NCBI RefSeq assembly: GCF_900496995.4
Contig: NC_044024.1
Coordinates: forward strand, 16,184,698-16,248,697
Reading direction: 5' to 3'
DNA: 64,000 nt
Origin: Aquila chrysaetos chrysaetos
Lineage: Eukaryota; Chordata; Aves; Accipitriformes; Accipitridae
Every line of letters begins with the position of its first letter. Positions within the stretch are counted from its first letter, which is position 1. A model generated the notes under the pieces. The model did no database searches. It was not told where the DNA came from and saw nothing but the letters and a program-made list of their open reading frames with translations. Below are positions 51,001-60,000 of this stretch, piece after piece. The position numbers were made by a program, and so were the translations under genes.

Positions 51001-54000
51001 CTTTTAAAACAAAAATAATCAGGTATCAAAACCAAAGCAGGTTACTGTCACCTGTTCTCATCTTGAAACTATCCTGAACACTACATAGAAAAAACGAATT
51101 AACTAAAACTGGACTAGAGAATACAAAAGACACCTTTCCACTAGTCAACAGTGTTTTATGAAATGAGTATCTTGAATTCCTTGACTAACACTTGCATTTG
51201 ACACTGAAAGTTAGACAAATGTTAAGCAATAGAAAGAAATAAAACAACTAGCAAAAATGCAACTAGAATATTTTCTCATAGGAGCATACAAAACAACAAA
51301 ATGATCAGAAATTGTTTTATTTGCAGGAAAGAGCAGACAAATAATCATCATAGGGTTCAGCAGAGATTGTTACTGACAGGTAATTGGCAAGGCACATATT
51401 CATTGTTGGCTGGTTTAAAACCAAGATATGGACTAAATACCAGTTTTATCAAACAAATTGTAATCAGACCAGGTCTACGTCTAACCTGTGACCTGAAACA
51501 GACCTTATCCAATGGTTTGCAATCTCCAGCTGTAGTTCTCATTTAGGACCCAAACAGACATAAAATGAACTAAAGCTTAAGTATTTAATTAGAAAATTAA
51601 GCACAAAATGTACTGAAGGAAAGCAAAGGAAAAAAACCACCTCTCAAACCCTTCATTTAGGAATAAATTAAATCATTAGAACATTAACAAAAAGACTAGC
51701 TTGCTTTGCTAGTCCAATTAAGCACAAAACACCCTACCCAGCTTGTCAGGAAAGATCATGTGTCTAGAACCAACTATGTTCAGGTACTTTTTGGGAACAT
51801 ATTTTTCTCTATTCCTACTTGTCAGCAGAAAGATTCAGACTGGGTGACTGATATGTTAGTAACACTTCAGAAATAAGCTGGATAAACAAACAAAGGAAAG
51901 ATACACCTATTGAATCATACTCCCTTGCAATTAGGCCAGTACATCCCTCACCTGCAACACTGCTATAATCTGCCTCCTGATTCAAGAGCAAATATATTAC
52001 AAACAGCTATGCCTGGTCCTGCCTGTGACATGCTGACTGGTGGCATCTAGCATACGTTATCACAGGACCATAAAGAGTACTGTAACTGCAGGTGGGAATA
52101 TTCAAACAAGACTATCTAGAAGGAATGCTCCTTCAGTGCAGCTCAGCATCACATCCCTTCCCAGACCATGTGGTCTGTGTAAGGCCTGGTACGTTGGGAA
52201 AGATGAAACATAGCTCTCCAAATATTTGGTGAAAAAGATTACCTAAGATAAATTTAGGACAACTATATCTTTTTTTTTTTTTTTTTTTTTTGTAACCAGG
52301 AAATCTGTAAACCAGAAAAGCTTCAAGTGATTTTTTAATGTTTTTAAAGAAGTGGCAATCTACATTGCTACACTATCAAAGGATTAAAACAGTCTGAAAG
52401 AATTAGTAAACATATGACTTCACCTAATAATGCTTAGGTACTTTTCATAAGAAACACCCATTAATGCCTCACAAGAATGCAATTGGCCTTTTTCTTTTTC
52501 AGTGGTATTTCATTATTAACTCAAAATAATTTCTGACAGGGAAACTAATATTATGCACTGATTATTTTGTTGTAAAACAAAAATACCCTTTCCAAAGAAA
52601 TAAGATGAGAACTACATAAAACTAAAACTAGTTTAAGTTACCTGTAATGAATATTTGACTTTCATTTGAAGTCGTAAGGTAAATTGTGCTGGAAGGATTC
52701 TCAGTGAGGTCCCGTACCACTCTCATCTGTGTACACACCAAATATGTCACTGGAGAAAAAAAAAAACCTTCAGTTTTTTTCCTGGTATTTCACTGATTTT
52801 AGAATGTCAAGACTGACACGCACTGGATTAGTTTTCTTAAGTGCTCTAAACAAGACATTTTAGTTCTTGACCCTACAAATGCTTCAGCATGTATTGAGCC
52901 TCTGTTATAAATTACAATATGGAGATGCAATTAAATTTTCAATTTAATAACTGTGCAAGGAAATTTCAGCATACATATTAGGACTAAAATATGAGATACT
53001 TCATCAGGTAAGATGAATGAAACAAATAGTAAAAATGTGGATATTAGATGGCTGTGCTTCTTAAGGATAAAAAGCATAAAATCATGGAAAGCATAAGAAA
53101 TCATGACATGCCACTGTGAAAATTCTAAATGAGTACAAACTCACTCTTTTGTTAATATCTCAGTTAAACACTGAATGTCATTCTTTGCCATTTCCCCAGA
53201 ACACTCAAGATGAATGCAGCCATAATCTTAACAGGGTTGTGCAGCTGGTCCCGCATCATATGATGTAAAAAATGCACATGACACCAACCAGAGTTAATGG
53301 AAGGGTGAGTGCTTGGAGGAGAAGAGAAAGAAGGCAAGAAGAAATATTTAAAGCGCTTTTAAAAAACTTAATTAAGGATTCCCCAGTTTCAAATTTATCA
53401 TTCTTAGTTCCCATGCAATAACTAACACAGCTTTTTTGCTTTCACCTCTCCCTTCCTCCAATCCTCTTAAATTATTCCTGTCTATAAAAAAAATAATACT
53501 TATTTACAGGACAAAAGGAGTAATAGATTTGACCAGCTGCCTTCTCTATTTGCCTCTGATGCAAGACATGTTGCCCCAGGTGCTTCGCTTAAGTTTCTGT
53601 TTGAAAATAATGAGATCAGACAAGCCCCAGGCCCAGCTGTCCATCTGTTTTGTTTAGACTAACTGGCAGATGGCAATATAAGGGTTTCAAATACTTACAA
53701 CTATTTTTTTATTATTTTTAAATTTTAATTTCTGATCAGCTGTTTTCTGTCTGAGAAGATAAACCATGGCAATTTTTTATTCTGTGGCAATTGTACTCAA
53801 AATTTGAAATTAGCAACCAACTAGAAGAACACTGTAAGTGACTGTTAGTAAGTATTATAGAGAGATGAATACTTGGGTGAATATGCTCAAACACATCTGG
53901 CTGAGAAGTTGCAAATAATTCCAGTATGAATGGTTGGTCTGAGGTCCCATCAATGGCATGTGCCCAACGATAGAGCCAGAAATCTTCACCATGTTCTATA

Positions 54001-57000
54001 TAAACAAATATTAAGAAAAATGTATAAGCATTTATTCAGAAAGTTAAAAATTGTTTGATAAATTCTGAAAGTCATATTTATAGAAAAACCTCTCTTTCTT
54101 GCTCGTTCAGCCCTTCCTACAAATGTCACAAGACCAATAACATCACAGGAATGATTGTTTGGTAAGCCATCGAGTTCTGACCTAAAACCGAAACAAAGCA
54201 AAAACGTGAGTATTGGTTAATAACAAAACATAAAGCTTTCTCAGAAACTTTTCAAAAAACATTTCCAATTCACGTTCAGTGTAATGTAGTGAAATTTAAG
54301 TTCCAGCTTGACAACCAACAAAATTCTATTTTACCTTGTGATAAACCGATATTTAACTTCAGGTAACCCCCACTCTGGCTTAACCATTTCTTCTGGAATA
54401 ATACTTATTTTAGTAGGAGGGTCTCGAACATTAAGGCTGATTTCTGACAAAGAAAAAAAAAAAGTCAGTAACATTTAAGGCATGAATACAAATTTAAAAA
54501 AACCCAAACTTAAAAAAACCCACAAAAAAACCAGCATAAAGTTTCTTAAATGAAATATTCCAACTTTGTCTCACTGCTTGTGAAATTATTAATCAATTCC
54601 TCTGACTTTACATTTTCATCAAAATAAAGTAAGGAATTCAGGCAGAGCATTCAACAATGCAATTTTATAATCTGAGAAATGTTAAGCTTTCCAATTCCCT
54701 ACATGAGCCAATTAGTCCAATCCAGCCAGATATTTTAAAAACCAGCAAGAGCAACTAATACTACAATATTGGTTAGATACAAAGTACTTTTTACGCTAGC
54801 TTCATTCTCAAATGTCACTAAGATCTAAAACTGACTTGCAGACAATGAAGTAAAACAGAAGACAGAACTAGCAGATGAGAACTTCCACATCTGATACCAG
54901 TTCAGGTAGTTATTAATATGATAGAAATACGCCATGGCCATGGAGGAAAACAAAAGGTCTTCTCATGTCTACTCTATAGCACCTGAAAAATCTAATTTAT
55001 TGAGCAGACTGTTTAGATGCCGAATAACAAAAATGGTGGAGCGCTGGGGGAAGCGAGGGGTTCTGCAACCAGATACAGAATACAGGAGGAATGGCTTCAG
55101 CATCTAGAATACACAAGGTGGTACTCTATTGTGTCTCTCATAACAAGACAAATCTTGCTGGTATGAAAAAGACAGATTCTGATGAAGTTTCTACAAGATA
55201 CTTGGGCTTGGGTAAGCGATTATTCAAATAATGCAACCAGAAAAGTAATTAAATAGGTATAAATGATGTATATAACTGTTTACATAATTACATCTGGCCC
55301 CTCACCCTAGTGGTGCAACATTAGGAAGGTGTTATACTTGAAATTGGATGCTTTACTTAAGAATTTTCTTTTGGCTACTGCTTTATAGAAATGTATTTGG
55401 AGGACAATCGTGGTTTTGCATATGGTATTTTAGGACAGTATCTCAGAGAAAATTCCTGAAAACAAAACTTCCCCATGCATCAAAACTATTTATCAATTGT
55501 TTCGTCATTTTGAGATTAGATGAAAGTCTCATACTCAACTCAGGACTATACCCTGGGACAATTCAGAAGCTAAGGTCAGTCCAGGCTATTAGAAACAGCA
55601 GTTTTCATCAGTACCACACAAATGCAGCGATCTGTGAAATGCACGCATTGCCTAGCAGTGGAATTCAAGGTGTTGGTACTAACTATTTAAGCTCCAAAGG
55701 TTTTGGGTCCTGAAACAGCACCTCTCAGCATGTCATACAATGCTGCAATTGCAAACAGAAGCAAGCAATGCAGAACTCGTTTCTCAGGAATCTAGGAATA
55801 TGCCAGAAGCATATTGTCCTGCAAGAACTCTTAATCCGGAAAGCCCTTTCCCTTGTGACCTTGTTAACCCTCCAGATACATTTTACAACATTTACGGGTG
55901 AATGGTTGTAAGGAAACACTGGAAAGTTGGGATCTGATGGAATTACAAATTGGAAATAGATGACGAAAAAAGTAATTGTTACTTAAGCAGTTCAGTGTAA
56001 TTGATTGATCTAACTAGCTAGCTGAAGAACTTTTGGAGCACTCGCTGTGCATGCTTAAAAAACCCTGAAATGTTGCCCCATATTGGGCACACACAAAGAT
56101 ATTTATATTAACAGAGTAATTAGCGAGGCATTAAATTTCACTTCATCTGAACAAAAAAAACCCCATGCACCAGGAGTTGCATAAAATCCATTCTATAACT
56201 GCTCTAGAAATTTTTCTGGATATTCTGTTCTCGTTAGACTCTCTTCTTACAGGATATATGGGCATAAGATCCATCAATGCATGGTATTATGTGCTTTGTA
56301 AGTTTATATTAAGACAAAATTCTGAGCTTTGTGCTGAGAAAAGAAATAACATACTGTACATACGTTGATATGAACCGAAGATCAGTAATTTCTACAGTTT
56401 ATCCGTGGTCTGAAAATACACCATGGCACTTTACTATAGACTGACTTGTAATTCTTCCATTACACACCTATTACCATTTACAGCCCATTGGCCTATTTTT
56501 CAATTTTGATCTCTTCATTAACATTTCCACCCCAATAACACTTGCAGAAATCACTAGTGCAGCGTGAATGAAGCCATTAAAATGAAGCGATATTTGCCCA
56601 TAGTGAAAGTCACCACAGAAGGTGTATTTTATTCTGTCCTTTTCCCACAGAAAGGTTTTGTGGCAATTGTAATTGTTTTCAGGGCTGGCTTGTAATCGTC
56701 AGCTTCCCTCACAAACTTCTATTCCTGGCTAAATATGTCTCTCTCCTGCCAACTCATCACAAACACTTCAGACATTAAGATCTGGTTTTAAGGCAAAGAT
56801 ACATTAGGCAGAGAATACACCGCTTCTAGCAGTGAAAATATTATTTATTTTTGTGCACTGTAGCAACCGCAATAGGAAACTGTCATCGTTAATAATATAT
56901 TATTAACATCCTTCACTAACGCACATATTTGCTTGTTTCAGGGAAGTTATTTGAATTCTCGGAATGTTGGCTGTCATTTTATTCTGAGAATAAAGGCACA

Positions 57001-60000
57001 AAAGGGGAAAGAAGTCGTGTTCAGTGAAGTAGGAGAGAAAAAAACAAAACGTTGACCAAATCCAGTTTGAAAAGGCTATTATTGTTATATTGCAGCACTT
57101 GTATTTCTGTAGCGTAGCTCCTTTGAATATCTGTCACACTAAACAACTGCAAATAAGAAAATACTTTCCCATAGCCAAGGAATATTCTTCATCTGTGCAC
57201 TCCCATGGTGCTGCTGTTTCAGCACAGCCAGCAGTCATCAATGTAACTTTTTATTCAGTGGACCTTTGCAGATACTCTGGGCCTTGACCACATGCACTAA
57301 AATCTAAAGTCAGATCAGGTGACAATGTGCTTCAATGACCTGGAAGAAGGTGTGAGCAGTGCACAAATGATATCTGTATTATTAAACAGGAATTAGAATC
57401 AGATTAAAATACAGTACCAGAAGCCTGTCTTTATGACCCAAATACTTGAAAACAGGATTAGATTTTTATTTATCTTTTAAATAAAGGTTTTAACTAACTG
57501 TGGCAAACTTTGTAGACATGATCCAAATATAAACAGGGAACAATAAGAACTTGGATGCTAAGACACCTTTCAGAGTTGATATTTAAGGATATATACCCTA
57601 TCAATTAGTCTCAGCAATGGTTCACCTTCTATTTTATTTCTATGAAGAGCTACCTTTTTACAGCTGTATTTCATTGAATCAAAACAGGTTTCTGCAATAC
57701 TTAACCAATTGTAGCAAATCTCTTCATCTGTGAATCCCCTGGGGTTGGCAGTGTTTTAAATGGGTAACTGGTTTTGATAGCATACTGTTCAAGGAGCAGT
57801 ACCGTGCCAACCTTCACACTGTTATACCATTCAGGACATAATGAATTCCACAAAACCATTGACATCATGCCTGAACCATCAGCAACTTCAAAGTAAGCCT
57901 GAAGAAAGAGACAAAATACATTCATCTTTTATTTATCATCATTCTAGTATGTATTTATTTTGGATAATGCATCAGCTACTTGACTCACGAACAATTTCTC
58001 TGATGATTACAAATGGATACAGAGGATGTTCCAAAACTTGTATTGAATACTATAGTTGAAGAAATCCCTGATTTCCACAAAAGAATTCTTCCACAACTAT
58101 CCCAGCCCAAACTCTTATTTTTCCAGTGCTCAGTAATGGTAGGTGACACCAGTTCCACTCTATGGTTTTTGGAGGAGGTTGAGGAAATACCATGCACAAG
58201 AAACAATACTGAAAAGATTCTTCTTTATCAGAGAATGCTGTATTTAGAATAACATTTCAAAATACGCATGAAGAAAAAACATATTTTGGAAGTTGAGAAG
58301 TTACAGGACCATTTGCTAAACATTCTTGATCTAAGGATGATACAAGTCTAATTTTTAAGCCAAAAAAAAAAAAAAAGCAGAAAACTGTCTGCATTGCAAA
58401 CCACTATCTTTTCATCGAAGTTTTTCTGATGACAAAGATTTCTACCGGATTTTTTTTTTTTTTTTAAACTGGGCCAACATTGAATCCATAACTAAGCACA
58501 TCACTGAGCAGTGAAAAAGATTTTTAAACACTCTTATAATGGTCTTAAAAGGTAGCAATCCACTGAAAAAAAAAATCTCAGCTCTATCAAAATGCTTCAT
58601 TTTATCCATTCATCTGTCAGCCTCAAATATCATCTGCTTTTGCTCATACTACCATTCACTCTCTTTAATATATCACCATTCTTGAACGTACCTAACACCT
58701 TATATGTTTTTCCGCCTTTGCTGCTTCTAAAATCCTCTTTTCCTTATTCCAAGTTCAATACAGAGATTATACAAATCAACAGTTGTTAGTTCATTCTAAT
58801 ACCCCTAATTAGCATGAACTGTGCATCCTTGAAAGTAAACCATTACATCATAGAATCTTTCGTTATCCCATTGGTTTTTATCTAATAACAATAATTCAAC
58901 ACACAACACTATCTAAAGAAGGAATGCATAAAGCAAAAAGCATGTAAAATCTGTCTCCTAACTTCTTGAGCTAAATCAGTTATGGGTATTGTTTCTACAC
59001 CTAATGCCAGGAAATGTGACTGAGGAGCTGCCATGAAAGTTAGGAGTATCGTCTAGATTGTCTGCTGAGAAGCAGCTCCAATACAAAGACCCAGATTTAT
59101 CTTCATGTGCAAAGGGAATGGAAACTTGGAATAAGAGACCACCACAGCCCTTCATTAAGACACTTCATACCTCTCTCTCCCCCCATGGGAGAATTCATGT
59201 GAGTTATTGGAGCTCTTTACAAAGTGTTTCTCTCCTGTATGGGGTCTGGCTGGGATGGAGTTTATTTTCTTTGTACCAGCCTGCATGGTGCCGTGGTTTA
59301 GATCTGTGACTAAAATAGCATTGATAACATGCCAATGTTTAGCTGTTGCTGAATAGTGCTTGCATGGTGTCAAGGTCTTTCTCTGTTTCTCACTCTGCCA
59401 CCCCAGTGAGTAAGCTAGGGATGGGCAAGAGGCTGGGAGGGGACGCAGCGGAGATAGCTGACCTGAATTGACCTAGGGGATATTCCATGGCATGTAACAT
59501 CATGCTCAGATATAAAATGGGCTCCTAGTCTTCCCGAAGTACCCATTGTTCAGAGACTGGCTGGGCATTGGTCTGCTGGTGAGAGGTGGTGAGTAATTGC
59601 CTTTACATCACTTGTTTGCCTTCCGCCCCCCAACCCCCCTGCCTGGCCCCGGCCTTCCTTTTTGCCCTTCACCGTATTAAACTGTCTTTATCCCAACCCA
59701 TGGGTTTCTCCTTGCTTTTGCTTTTCCAATTCTCTCCCCTGTTCCCCTGGAGGGGGCAGGGGAGAGCAAACAACCAGCTGATGAGTGCTTAGTTGCTGGC
59801 TGGGACCAACCCACCACACCTCCTGTCTCCATTTCCAAGACGCTCTACACAAAAACATCACGAGTAAAACATATTAGGAAAATCATTAAGAATTTACAGT
59901 AAAACAATCTATCTGGAAGTCACCAGGTGAGAGAATTAGGGGATACAAATTGTTAGAATTTATTTGCCTTTTTTTTTTTGGACAAGACAGACTAACTCCA

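Noticed and set aside
56888..56907. HNF1 binding site at the AT palindrome
   Set aside because: Half sites match GTTAAT but their spacing is wider than the classical HNF1 dimer site.
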